A DNA stretch of 64,000 nt from Clostridia bacterium (GTDB lineage Bacteria > Bacillota > Clostridia > Oscillospirales > Acutalibacteraceae), in assembly GCA_017549105.1 (NCBI GenBank), contig JAFYVN010000012.1:62001-126000 (forward strand), given 5' to 3'. Position numbers and translations under genes: made by a program. Positions 52,064-59,967 of the stretch are shown here, piece by piece (positions within the stretch are counted from its first letter, which is position 1; each line of letters starts with the position of its first letter). The notes under the pieces were generated by a model that made no database searches, was not told where the DNA came from, and saw nothing but the letters and a program-made list of their open reading frames with translations.

Positions 52064-53713
52064 ATGAAAAAGCTTTCAAACAAAATTATCAGTATTGCAG
52101 TTGCGATGATTATAGTGTTTTCAGCATCGGTAATACCTATGACAAACTTTATTGCTTCTGCGGCAAATGACACGTTTGAGAATGCTATAAGTGTTGAATT
52201 GGAGCAAACTTATACGGGCAAAATTACGGAAAACGTTTCGCATAATTATTATAAAATCATACTTCCGGAGGCAGGCAAACTCAAAATTGATATGCTTGCA
52301 TTTGCGAATGTCTATTATGATTTTTACGGTCAGAATAAAGAAGGAATCCTGACATATGGTTTTATTAGTATTTCAAATACTCCTGGTTTCAGTAATAAGG
52401 TAGTTGGTTTGTATCTTACGGCTGGAACTTATTATCTTGATTTACACAGGTGGAATATGAATGGAGAATGCAACGTCACATTTTATTTTGATTCTTCAAG
52501 TGAAACTATTCCCGAGTCGTACGGCGGTTCAAATGAATCGCTGAATGCTGCTTCTGAAATTGAGCTGAATAAAAAATATATAGGCGTAGTTGCTAAAAAT
52601 GAATCATATGATTTTTATAAATTTACGCTTGATGAAAATAATAAAGTTAAAATAAAATTTCACACGGATATAGCTTCTTGGATTCAGTTCTATAATTCCA
52701 AAGGAGAAGAACTCTATGGTAATTCATATGTAAATAATGATTATGTTGCAACCGGCGAAGATATCAAAGAGTATAATCTTAAAAAAGGAACATACTACTT
52801 TGTTGTACGTTCAACAAATGGAATCTATAGTACATATTCATTGATGGTTGAGTGTGAAAAAGTGTTGCCCAAATCCCTCACCTCAATCTCCCTTGCAACC
52901 TTACCTTCAAAGACCGAATACCTTATCGGAGATACACTCAACGTAAACGGTCTGAGCGTTGAGGCGGAATATTCCGACGGCACAAAGAAAACCGTTGAAG
53001 GCTATTCAATTACAGGCTTCGATTCATCCTCGGCAGGCAAAAAGACTGTAACAATTACCTACACCGAAAACGGCGTTACCTGCACCAGCACATTCGACGT
53101 AACCGTCAGTGAACCTGCACCCGCAGTTGAACTTGCATCAATCGCATATGTTACTCTTCCCTCAAAAACAACCTACAAGGTAGGCGAAGGCTTTAATTAC
53201 AACGGTCTTACCGTCAGCGCAAAGTATTCCGACGGCTCAACCAAGCTTATCAATAACTACACGCTTAGCGGATTCGATTCGTCAACAGCGGGTGTGAAAA
53301 CCGTAACCGTATCGTATACCGAAAACGGTATCACAAAGACCTGCACATTCAGCGTTACCGTTCTTGCGGAAAAGAAGCTTATCGCAATTTCTATTGCATC
53401 AATGCCCTCCAAGACAACATATCAGATCGGTGAAGACTTTGAAGCATCGGGACTTATCGTGAACGCATTTTATGATGACGGCACAACAGCGTTTGTAACT
53501 GATTACACCGTAAGCGGCTTTGATTCCGAAACACCCGGCAAAAAAACAGTTGTTGTTGCGTATACCGATAAGGGTGTAACAAAGAACTGCACTTTCGAAG
53601 TAACGGTTGAAGAACCCGCACAGAGCGGCAGCTTCTTCACAAATCTTATTAATTCGATTGTAAACTTCTTTATGTCGATTATCGAATTCTTCACATCGCT
53701 TCTCGGCGGTTAA
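52064..53713 (+). CDS. Secreted PPC-like / Big_3 Ig-repeat protein
   Basis: A 549-residue protein: signal peptide (res 1-~32, SIAVAMIIVFSASVIPMTN), two PPC-like beta domains (~33-145 and ~155-265, each ending in a GTYYxDL/GTYYFVV strand), three ~80-residue Big_3-like Ig domains (opening ISLATLPSKTEYLIGDTL and variants, ~275-515) and a hydrophobic tail (FFTNLINSIVNFF...). No LPXTG, SLH or catalytic domain. Start ATG 52064 is set by AAAGGG; the TTG-initiated longer frame lacks a site. The C-terminal part has a richer, neighbour-like codon use, whereas the N-terminal 800 nt are more A/T-rich, hinting at a domain shuffle. Regulated by the adjacent XRE protein, by inference. Confidence 0.82.
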   Translation: MKKLSNKIISIAVAMIIVFSASVIPMTNFIASAANDTFENAISVELEQTYTGKITENVSHNYYKIILPEAGKLKIDMLAFANVYYDFYGQNKEGILTYGFISISNTPGFSNKVVGLYLTAGTYYLDLHRWNMNGECNVTFYFDSSSETIPESYGGSNESLNAASEIELNKKYIGVVAKNESYDFYKFTLDENNKVKIKFHTDIASWIQFYNSKGEELYGNSYVNNDYVATGEDIKEYNLKKGTYYFVVRSTNGIYSTYSLMVECEKVLPKSLTSISLATLPSKTEYLIGDTLNVNGLSVEAEYSDGTKKTVEGYSITGFDSSSAGKKTVTITYTENGVTCTSTFDVTVSEPAPAVELASIAYVTLPSKTTYKVGEGFNYNGLTVSAKYSDGSTKLINNYTLSGFDSSTAGVKTVTVSYTENGITKTCTFSVTVLAEKKLIAISIASMPSKTTYQIGEDFEASGLIVNAFYDDGTTAFVTDYTVSGFDSETPGKKTVVVAYTDKGVTKNCTFEVTVEEPAQSGSFFTNLINSIVNFFMSIIEFFTSLLGG

Positions 53714-53723
53714 TAGTTAATCA

Positions 53724-53749
53724 GGGAGCTGTCTTTATGGACGGCTCCC
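53724..53749 (+). terminator. Intrinsic terminator of the Ig-repeat protein gene
   Basis: GGGAGCTGTC-TTTAT-GGACGGCTCCC with T-rich sequence after it. Confidence 0.75.
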
Positions 53750-53775
53750 ATTAATTTTAGATAATAGATATTTTC

Positions 53776-53850
53776 GTAGGGCGGCTTGACCCAAGCCGCC
53801 GTGGATCCCGATGAAATAATAACGGCGGGAAGAGTTCATCCTGCCCTACA
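53776..53850. repeat. REP-like palindromic element 1 (GTAGGGC...GCCCTAC)
   Basis: Outer inverted ends GTAGGGC and GCCCTAC enclose an inner hairpin GGCGGCTTG/CAAGCCGCC. First of three related elements filling the 491-nt gap 53714-54204, which has no gene. Confidence 0.65.
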
Positions 53851-53897
53851 TTGAATTCTGAGTTGTTCCGAAAATATGCACAAAATTAATTGATAAA

Positions 53898-53923
53898 CGT
53901 AGGGGCGACGTTTCGTCGCCCGC
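53898..53923. repeat. REP-like palindromic element 2 (short form)
   Basis: GTAGGGGCGACG-TTT-CGTCGCCC: a minimal hairpin of the same GTAGGGG family, lacking the distal arm. Confidence 0.6.
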
Positions 53924-53976
53924 TAATTTTAAAATAAGATTAAAGAGTAAAGAATTTTTATGGTGAAAAATATAAT

Positions 53977-54074
53977 GTAGGGGTTGGCGACTCGACAACC
54001 CGACAGACCGTCAGGTATGATTCAGCTATGCACCTTACGGTGCATTCGGGACGTCAGGGTCGCCGTCCCCTACG
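53977..54074. repeat. REP-like palindromic element 3 (GTAGGGG...CCCCTAC)
   Basis: Outer ends GTAGGGG (53977-53983) and CCCCTAC (54067-54073) with inner GGCGAC/GTCGCC arms and a GCACC-TTAC-GGTGC hairpin. About 97 nt, MITE- or REP-sized. Confidence 0.65.
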
Positions 54075-54160
54075 AAAACTATGATTTCTTCCTTGTTCAA
54101 TGGTTTTGAATTCCGACTCCTCTTGAGGGTCTAAGCCTGATAAATCCAACAAAAAAATCA

Positions 54161-54186
54161 CCGCCGTTACCTTTCGGCAGCGACGG
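54161..54186 (-). terminator. Intrinsic terminator of the M28 peptidase gene
   Basis: Minus strand CCGTCGCTGCC-GAAA-GGTAACGGCGG (stem with a small internal mismatch) followed by TGATTTTTTT. Confidence 0.75.
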
Positions 54187-54204
54187 TTTGCTGTGTTTGA
54201 TATA

Positions 54205-55458
54205 TTATTCTGTGGGAAGACCTTCCTTGTCGTACATACAAGCGGCTTCAATCATAATTTCGATACCTGCTTCGATTGCTTCGGGAACAAGGCAGCTTGC
54301 ATCGTCAAGTCTTGTGTGATAGTAACGCGGAGGAGTGGGGTCCATAGCTGCAAAGCCTGTTGCGGGGATGCCCTTCTGTGTGAATGCGGCAGCATCGCAG
54401 GCGCCGATATAGATCGATTCAAACTTGAGGTCGTAGCCGCAGTTCTTACCTGCGTTCTGAACAAGATGCTTTGCGCCCCAATGATGTTTGAGAGTACCGC
54501 TGAGGTCTCTGTCGTAAACAGCCATTGTATCGAGATCGCGGAAGGTGTCTGCACCGATAACGCAGGTTTCTACTTCCTTGAGCTCTTTTTCGTGAGCTTC
54601 AACATATGCCTTTGCGCCTCTGAGACCTGATTCCTCTGAACCTGAGCAGATAACAACGAGTTCTGTGTTTTCAAATCTTGTGTCTGTTTCTGCCATAGCC
54701 TTTGCAACGCCCATTGCAACGTAGCAGCCTGTGAGATTGTCGTTTGCACCGGGAACGCTCTTGAACGGATTCTGGAAGAGAAGGAATGCAAGCTGGAAGG
54801 GGATGAAGATACAGCCGATAACAAAACCGAGAATCATAAGCCAGCGGGGTTCTGCAGCGTTGAGAGCACCGTCTGTACCTGCACAGATGATACCGATGAT
54901 TGCAATGATGAGGTCGGCAACAAGACCTACAACAGCGGGGATGAGTACGCATTTCATACCAACGCCACCGAGGAGATAATTGAGAGTCCATTCAAACTGG
55001 CTATCTGCGTGACCGACGATAATAAAACGCTTTTTTGTTTCGCCTTTGGGAGCTCTTTTAGCAATAACGTTGTGGCTCGGATGACCTTTGAAAAGAGGGT
55101 CGATGAAGCGTTTGTACATAACAAACTCAAGAAGAAGAGGGATGAATCCGAGAACAACAAGAATAAGTGAAATTACGGGGTTTGCGAAAGCGTATGTAAA
55201 TACGCTTGCGATTGCGCAGGCAACAGTGAAGGGGATAAATCCCATAAATGCCTGACGGTGAACCTTGAATTCTTCGATTGATACTTCGTCACAGTATTTT
55301 TCAAGGTCTTTTGCCATAAGCTTTTGTGCCTTGAGCTCTTCGGGTGAACCAGGCTTTCTGGGGCCGATTTCGTTGCAGATTCTTGTGATGTTTTTTACAG
55401 CGTATTTACCGAGCTTTTTTATGTCAAAGCCGTTGCTGTATTCAAGTGCGGTTTTCAT
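54205..55458 (-). CDS. M28-family zinc peptidase with inserted membrane segments
   Basis: A 417-residue protein. The aminopeptidase-type M28 metal ligands are all visible: H150/D152 (VGHADS), D240 (GANDNLTG), E275-E276 (GSEESG), D304 (GADT) and H381 (YYHTRLD). Unlike soluble M28 enzymes it has hydrophobic segments before the catalytic domain (~71-115) and inserted between the first and second metal motifs (~168-229), so it should be membrane-embedded with an intracellular or membrane-face active site. Substrates unknown (peptides or amidated metabolites). The ATG at 55458 follows GGAGG by 9 nt; the frame from 55503 lacks a site. Single gene with own promoter and terminator. Confidence 0.85.
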   Translation of the reverse strand: MKTALEYSNGFDIKKLGKYAVKNITRICNEIGPRKPGSPEELKAQKLMAKDLEKYCDEVSIEEFKVHRQAFMGFIPFTVACAIASVFTYAFANPVISLILVVLGFIPLLLEFVMYKRFIDPLFKGHPSHNVIAKRAPKGETKKRFIIVGHADSQFEWTLNYLLGGVGMKCVLIPAVVGLVADLIIAIIGIICAGTDGALNAAEPRWLMILGFVIGCIFIPFQLAFLLFQNPFKSVPGANDNLTGCYVAMGVAKAMAETDTRFENTELVVICSGSEESGLRGAKAYVEAHEKELKEVETCVIGADTFRDLDTMAVYDRDLSGTLKHHWGAKHLVQNAGKNCGYDLKFESIYIGACDAAAFTQKGIPATGFAAMDPTPPRYYHTRLDDASCLVPEAIEAGIEIMIEAACMYDKEGLPTE

Positions 55459-55491
55459 TCTGAAATTCCTCCAACCATATATAATAAGAAT

Positions 55492-55520
55492 AAAATAACA
55501 CAAATTTACACAAAAATCAA
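55492..55520 (-). promoter_or_regulatory. Promoter of the M28 peptidase gene
   Basis: Minus strand TTGATT (55515-55520), 17-nt spacer, TATTTT (55492-55497). Confidence 0.5.
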
Positions 55521-55568
55521 TACAGAAAAGATATATTTTTGTTGCAACTTGTAACAGTAAAAATAAAA

Positions 55569-55588
55569 AAGCAGGAAAATTCCTGCTT
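55569..55588 (-). terminator. Intrinsic terminator after the 6S-linked gene
   Basis: AAGCAGGAA/TTCCTGCTT inverted repeat; on the minus strand followed by TTTTTATTTT. Confidence 0.75.
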
Positions 55589-55592
55589 CGAA

Positions 55593-56264
55593 TTATAAAC
55601 TGTATACACCTGACTGCATTACCGCATATTCAACATCTTTAACCCTGAAATATTTGACTACGGGTTCGTTGAAAATACAGTAATCCGCAACATTGTAGCT
55701 GTCAAGGGAAATTGTACGTATTTTATATGAGTAAGCATTGCAGATGAAAAGCTTGTTGTCGTAAACCGCAACGTCTGTCGGATGGCAGAACGCTTTTTCT
55801 TTGGGACTGCCTATGCGAAACTCAATTCTGTTGTGCTTGACGGAATAGTTGATAATTGCGTTTGAATCGGGAACGACAAACCATAAATCCTGACCGTTTG
55901 CAGCAGGGGAGGATGCAGGATTTTCAAGATATTCAACCTTGTTTTCGGATATTGTTTCACCGTAGTTGCCGATGATTTTTAATGTTCCGTCTGAATAGCT
56001 GACGGCTTTTGTTCCGCTTGTGAGATTGATTATGTCACAAGTAACAAAATCACCGAGAGCTTTTGCAATTTCAGCTCCGTTTTCGCCGAATTTTGCATTT
56101 ATGTAGGTGAGCACGGGGATTTTTTCAAATATGTCGATTTCTTGATTATAGATATAAAAAGCAACAGCTTCGCCGCCGTCAGGATGAGCTTCCTTACAAG
56201 CATAAACGAAACCTCGTTCAACAGGTATAATGTCAAGTAAATCTGCGTTAAAGAGTTTCTGCAA
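55593..56264 (-). CDS. Hypothetical protein, possible beta-propeller-like, downstream of 6S RNA
   Basis: A 223-residue protein I do not recognise. It is mostly predicted beta-strand, with repeating phrases such as GFVYACKEA, DLWFVVPDSNAIINY, DVAVYDNKLFICNAYSYKIRTI and EYAVMQSGVYSL that recall short propeller blades; no signal peptide or catalytic motif. The open frame runs on into the 6S RNA region up to 56417, but that part encodes an arginine-rich stretch that is just RNA sequence. The real start is judged to be TTG at 56264, 9 nt after CGGAGG. No promoter lies between the 6S terminator and this ribosome site, so it is likely expressed by read-through. Confidence 0.7.
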   Translation of the reverse strand: MQKLFNADLLDIIPVERGFVYACKEAHPDGGEAVAFYIYNQEIDIFEKIPVLTYINAKFGENGAEIAKALGDFVTCDIINLTSGTKAVSYSDGTLKIIGNYGETISENKVEYLENPASSPAANGQDLWFVVPDSNAIINYSVKHNRIEFRIGSPKEKAFCHPTDVAVYDNKLFICNAYSYKIRTISLDSYNVADYCIFNEPVVKYFRVKDVEYAVMQSGVYSL

Positions 56265-56283
56265 TTTTAAAATCCTCCGAAAA

Positions 56284-56490
56284 GAAAAAATATCCCGCCA
56301 AGCCGTATGCAGCCAACTGTAACCTGCTCTTATAGCAGGTGGGTGCCGCCCGATGCTTTCACGCTCCCTTCGTCCAATCAGACTCGAGATCTGACCGGGA
56401 GGTCTGCAATCCGCCATCGGAGCAAGGCTCCCTATTAAAACGTGTTGGGTTACATTTAGACTGCAAGTAATCGCACAAGGCAGGATTTAT
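56284..56490 (-). ncRNA. ssrS: 6S RNA
   Basis: About 205 nt on the minus strand. The ends pair (ATCCTGCC with GGCGGGAT), a second stem follows (TGCAG/CTGCA), then a large central bubble with the CCTGC-TATAAGA-GCAGG hairpin in its 3' strand and a long imperfect terminal hairpin (CTCCCGGTCAGA...TCTGATTGG...GGGAG). This closing stem, open bubble and terminal stem-loop order is that of 6S RNA, which mimics an open promoter and sequesters sigma-A RNA polymerase. A consensus promoter lies just upstream and ATATTTTTTC ends it. Identification rests on structure and length, not on a database match. Confidence 0.72.
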
Positions 56491-56496
56491 TATGAT

Positions 56497-56525
56497 ATTA
56501 TATTATTATTCTTCTTCAAAATCAA
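56497..56525 (-). promoter_or_regulatory. Promoter of 6S RNA
   Basis: Minus strand TTGATT (56520-56525), 17-nt spacer, TATAAT (56497-56502); the -35 lies inside the end of the DUF1292 gene. Confidence 0.7.
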
Positions 56526-56805
56526 ACATTTCAGAAAGTCTTTCTTCAAATGCCTGACCTACTTCGTTGAATTCCTCATCATCTTCGATGGGGCAAAGGA
56601 AAACTTCTCCGTTTTCTTCTTCAACCTTGAGGATGATAAGCTCGTTATCATCTTCTGTGATTTTGTCGGGAGTTTCGGGAAGGGGAAGAAGAGCAACGTA
56701 TCTTCCGCTGTCGGTCTCGATTCTGTCGAGCTCCTCGAAAATGTGTTCTTTACCGTCTTCGTCAACGATGCTGACTATATCGGGAGTATATTCTTCATTG
56801 TTCAT
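56506..56805 (-). CDS. DUF1292 domain protein
   Basis: A 99-residue acidic protein typical of the DUF1292 family of Firmicutes: NEEYTPDIVSIVDEDGKEHIFEELDRIE, then YVALLPLPE and ELIILKVEEENGEVFLCPIEDDEEFNEVGQAFEERL. These small proteins, often near yrrK/ruvX or mreBH-type genes, have unknown function. It is cytoplasmic with no membrane segment. Own promoter at 56840-56868, ribosome site AAAGGACAG. The 6S promoter overlaps its 3' end, so the two may also be joined by read-through. Confidence 0.85.
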   Translation of the reverse strand: MNNEEYTPDIVSIVDEDGKEHIFEELDRIETDSGRYVALLPLPETPDKITEDDNELIILKVEEENGEVFLCPIEDDEEFNEVGQAFEERLSEMFDFEEE

Positions 56806-56839
56806 TATTATTACTGTCCTTTCATTTCACATCCATTAT

Positions 56840-56868
56840 ATTTTAACCTCAAACCAACGTTTAGTCAA
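56840..56868 (-). promoter_or_regulatory. Promoter of the DUF1292 gene
   Basis: Minus strand TTGACT (56863-56868), 17-nt spacer, TAAAAT (56840-56845). Confidence 0.65.
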
Positions 56869-56945
56869 TAGAAAATATTACATTTGTCATCAAAACTTAT
56901 TAAGTGCATACTGCATAATTGTTTTCAACTTTTTGTAAAAAACTA

Positions 56946-56974
56946 TTGACAAATCACAAAAGATGTGCTATATT
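56946..56974 (+). promoter_or_regulatory. Promoter of the orphan ncRNA
   Basis: TTGACA (56946-56951), 17-nt spacer, TATATT (56969-56974), with no coding frame after it. Confidence 0.75.
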
Positions 56975-56980
56975 AAAGTC

Positions 56981-57343
56981 GAGGAAAGGAACAAAGGAAG
57001 CAAACAAAAATCAAAAATAAAATTATAAATCAAAAGCTTCCGAGTTAATCCCTCTTGACCATAGATTCATTCGTCACAGGTCAGATCAAGTGAATAACAG
57101 AAAGGCGGCGATACCCGATGTACAACGCAGAACATCAGCTCGCAGCCGCTGAAACCGACAGATAATTACTGCGGAATTAAAGGTGAAATCAGATTAATAT
57201 TTTCAAATCTGCAATGAGCCGTTTAAACCGCAATCAGAACAGATTGATTGTTTAATGAGTCGGTGACGGTGGCTGTGAGCGGAACGAAAAACTGAATATT
57301 GAATTAACATAAATCAGACCGTGCATTGTTGCACGGTCTTTTG
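56981..57343 (+). ncRNA. Candidate structured non-coding RNA (~360 nt), family not recognised
   Basis: A stretch with a strong promoter at one end, an intrinsic terminator at the other (AGACCGTGC-ATTGTT-GCACGGTCT then TT, 57316-57339) and no credible gene. Internal pairings: GAGG/CCTC near the 5' end, GGAAGC/GCTTCC (56996-57001, 57036-57041), GCGGC/GCCGC enclosing GATGT/ACATC (57105-57148), CAGATT/AATCTG, TGCGG/CCGCA, CAATC/GATTG and a long-range CCGAC/GTCGG (57154-57158, 57259-57263). It is not tmRNA, RNase P or SRP RNA as far as I can tell. It could be a known Firmicutes orphan such as raiA, or new. Confidence 0.6.
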
Positions 57344-57377
57344 CGTTTTGTGTTAATTATAAAATTTGTTATTGGTG

Positions 57378-57407
57378 TTACGCCTTCTCCTTGAGGGGAA
57401 GGCGTAA
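57378..57407. repeat. Palindrome related to the CCTTCCCC repeat; possible terminator
   Basis: TTACGCCTTCTCC-TTGA-GGGGAAGGCGTAA, 13-bp stem with one G-U, same core as 14274-14293. It lies 15 nt past the stop of the minus-strand LRR gene and may terminate it, though the T-run is weak. Confidence 0.6.
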
Positions 57408-57422
57408 CTTACACGGCTGTTT

Positions 57423-59783
57423 TTAAAATTTGATTACCTGCCCGATGATTCGGTTGATGCCAAAAAGGTTCTTGAAAAACGAAACAATCTTCTGCCAAAG
57501 ACTTGCGTTAGATTCGATTTCCTGCTTGGAAATATGTTCAACACCGTTTGCATCAATGTATTTTGCTGTGATTGTAACATCACCGGTTGCTGTTGAAGTT
57601 ACCGCACAAGTTTTACCGTCAGCTGACGGTACGATTGTCACGCCATCACCCTCAACGCTCCACTCGATTTTTGCTCCGTCGGGGATATTCTCAAAATCAG
57701 CGTGAAGAATGAGTGTTTCGCCGTACTTGACCTCGGTTGTCGAAGGCTTTTTGATGATTTCTTCTTCAATAACTGGCTTGGTTGTAGGCACTGTTGTGGG
57801 AACTTCTGCCGGCTTTGTTGTTGGTTCAGTTACAATGGGTTTTGTGGTGGATTCTTCAACTGGTTTTGTTGTCGAAGGCTCTGTCACAACAGGCTGTGTG
57901 GTTGAGGGTTCTATTGTGGTAGGCTCTGTTGCAACAGGTGCCGTTGTTTCGGGATTTGTTGTGGCTTTTTCGGGTTGTGTGGTGAGTTCGGTTGTGGTTT
58001 CAACAACAGGTTTAGTTGTTGAAGGTTCGGTTACAACGGGTTTTGTGGTTGTAGGTGCTGTTGTGGTAAGTTCATTTGCATCACAATTATAATGAAACAT
58101 CGCATTAATAAGAGGGGTATTACATAAACCAATTGATATTTCATTCCATTCAGCCTCTGTGTCTGTATAATATACATTAGTGAGTCTGTCGCAATAATAG
58201 AATGCATAATTGCCTATGCTTGTTACGCTGTTACAGATTGTTACGTTTATTAGACTTTCGCAAGAATAGAATGCATAGCTGCCTATGTTTGTTACGCTGT
58301 TCCCAATTGTTACGCTTGTGAGGTTGTCACAAGATTTGAAGGCAGAAATTCCTATATTTGTTACACTATTGGGGATTAGATAGCTTGTTCTTGTATTTCC
58401 AGCAGGGTATCGTATCAATTCTGTTTTGTCTTTGTTGAACAAAACTCCGTATTCATCGTTTGAATATGCTGTGTTTGACGAATCTACAACTATGTATGTG
58501 AGGTTATCGCATTCAGCGAACGCATTCTTTCCTATGGTTGTTACGCTATTGGGAATCACACAGCTTGTTCTTGTGTTTCCAGCAGGATACTGTATCAATT
58601 CTGTTTTGCTTTTATTGAATAAAACGCCATATTCATCACTTGAATATTTTGCATTTGATGAATCTACAATTATACTTGTGAGACCATTGCATTTGGCAAA
58701 CGCACCCTCACCTATGCTTATTACGCTGTCAGGGATTTTTATACTTTTGAGCTTGTAGCAATATTCGAACGCATAATTGCCAATGTTTGTTACGCTGTTG
58801 CCGAATATTACGTTTGTGAGTCCGTCGCAATGCCAGAACGCATAATCACCAATGCTTGTTACTCTGTTACCGATTGTAACGCTTGTGAGTCTATCGCATT
58901 CCCAGAACACACTCTCACCTATGCTTATTACGCTGTCAGGGATTTTTATGCTTGTGAGGTTGTAGCAATCATTGAAAGCATAATCGCCAATACTTGTTAC
59001 GCCGTTACCGATTATTACGTTTGTGAGTCTGTCGCAATTATGGAATGCATAATTACCTATGTTTGTTACGCTGTCGGGGATTTCTATGCTTGTGAGGTTG
59101 CTGCAACCTTCGAACGCGTGATCAGCGATAACTTTTGTACCGTCTTTTATCACATATGAATCGGTAGTAAACCCATCAGCATCTATCAGATAATTACCAA
59201 TATATAAAACACCGTTTTCTCGGTTGATTGAGTTGTTATAATATGCGGTATTGTAGAACGCATAATCGCCTATACTTGTTACACTGTCAGGGATTATTAT
59301 GTTTGAGAGACTGTTGCAAGAATAGAACGCAGAATTGCCAATGCTTGTTACGCGGTCGGGAATTGTTATACTTGTGAGACTGTTGCAAACATAGAATGCT
59401 TTATCGCCTATGCTTGTTACGCTGTTGCTGATTGTTACACTTATGAGGCTGTCGCAACGAGCAAACGCTATATTGCCTATGCTTGTTACGCTGTTGCCGA
59501 TTGTTACGCTTTTAATGTTTGATCTAATATTGTACCAAGGGACATCTACACTGTTGGAAGAATAAGTGAAATCATACATATCTCCCGTGCCGCTGATAAC
59601 AAGTTCACGGGTTGAGGTGTTTAATGACCAGGTCAGATTATCACCGCATTTACCGCTTGTTGCAGCCTCCGCTTTAATTGCAAAATCTGCCCAATCAACA
59701 TCCGAAAAGCCGAATGCAAATGAGCCGAAGAGGAGTGTGAATGCGAGGAGAATTGACATCGATTTTTTGAGTGTTTTTTTCAT
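57423..59783 (-). CDS. Secreted LRR_5 (BspA-like) protein with Ig domain and C-terminal tail
   Basis: A 786-residue protein: signal peptide (res 1-~41, ILLAFTLLFGSFAFG), the CGDNLTWSLNTSTRELVISG cap, about eighteen LRR_5 repeats of 23 residues (~65-560) interrupted by two longer YSNDEYGVLFNKDKTELIRYPAG units, a ~115-residue Thr/Pro/Glu linker (TTKPVVTEPS repeats), an Ig-like domain (YGETLILHADF...SADGKTCAVTSTATGD) nearly matching the last domain of the giant protein, and a tail SFFKNLFGINRII. No LPXTG. GGAGG lies 7 nt before the ATG at 59783; the longer frame from 59864 starts beyond the ribosome site and promoter. Likely a surface adhesin; ligand unknown. Confidence 0.88.
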   Translation of the reverse strand: MKKTLKKSMSILLAFTLLFGSFAFGFSDVDWADFAIKAEAATSGKCGDNLTWSLNTSTRELVISGTGDMYDFTYSSNSVDVPWYNIRSNIKSVTIGNSVTSIGNIAFARCDSLISVTISNSVTSIGDKAFYVCNSLTSITIPDRVTSIGNSAFYSCNSLSNIIIPDSVTSIGDYAFYNTAYYNNSINRENGVLYIGNYLIDADGFTTDSYVIKDGTKVIADHAFEGCSNLTSIEIPDSVTNIGNYAFHNCDRLTNVIIGNGVTSIGDYAFNDCYNLTSIKIPDSVISIGESVFWECDRLTSVTIGNRVTSIGDYAFWHCDGLTNVIFGNSVTNIGNYAFEYCYKLKSIKIPDSVISIGEGAFAKCNGLTSIIVDSSNAKYSSDEYGVLFNKSKTELIQYPAGNTRTSCVIPNSVTTIGKNAFAECDNLTYIVVDSSNTAYSNDEYGVLFNKDKTELIRYPAGNTRTSYLIPNSVTNIGISAFKSCDNLTSVTIGNSVTNIGSYAFYSCESLINVTICNSVTSIGNYAFYYCDRLTNVYYTDTEAEWNEISIGLCNTPLINAMFHYNCDANELTTTAPTTTKPVVTEPSTTKPVVETTTELTTQPEKATTNPETTAPVATEPTTIEPSTTQPVVTEPSTTKPVEESTTKPIVTEPTTKPAEVPTTVPTTKPVIEEEIIKKPSTTEVKYGETLILHADFENIPDGAKIEWSVEGDGVTIVPSADGKTCAVTSTATGDVTITAKYIDANGVEHISKQEIESNASLWQKIVSFFKNLFGINRIIGQVIKF

Positions 59784-59814
59784 TTGGCTTCCTCCCGAAA
59801 GATAGTCAACTGAA

Positions 59815-59843
59815 ATTATAATACAATACGGAAAATTTTTCAA
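59815..59843 (-). promoter_or_regulatory. Promoter of the LRR_5 protein gene
   Basis: Minus strand TTGAAA (59838-59843), 17-nt spacer, TATAAT (59815-59820). Confidence 0.7.
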
Positions 59844-59910
59844 TGGAAGATTTGTAGTTGACAAAATAAACTTGCAAATTAAAAAAACTAAAAACGGCTG
59901 TATATTTTTC

Positions 59911-59939
59911 TTGAAATATCTTTCCTATAATGTTATACT
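59911..59939 (+). promoter_or_regulatory. Promoter of recJ-rel
   Basis: TTGAAA (59911-59916), 17-nt spacer, TATACT (59934-59939), 28 nt before the recJ start. Confidence 0.7.
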
Positions 59940-59967
59940 AATATGATATTGAAAGGAATGATTGCTT

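Noticed and set aside
56265..56417. N-terminal extension of the 55593 gene
   Set aside because: This part lies within the 6S RNA; the translated stretch is Arg-rich and unlike the rest, and a GGAGG-TTG start is present after the RNA terminator.
57118..57165. 15-codon ATG frame inside the orphan ncRNA
   Set aside because: Ribosome site too far, within predicted paired segments; no sign it is a leader peptide since no gene follows on that strand.
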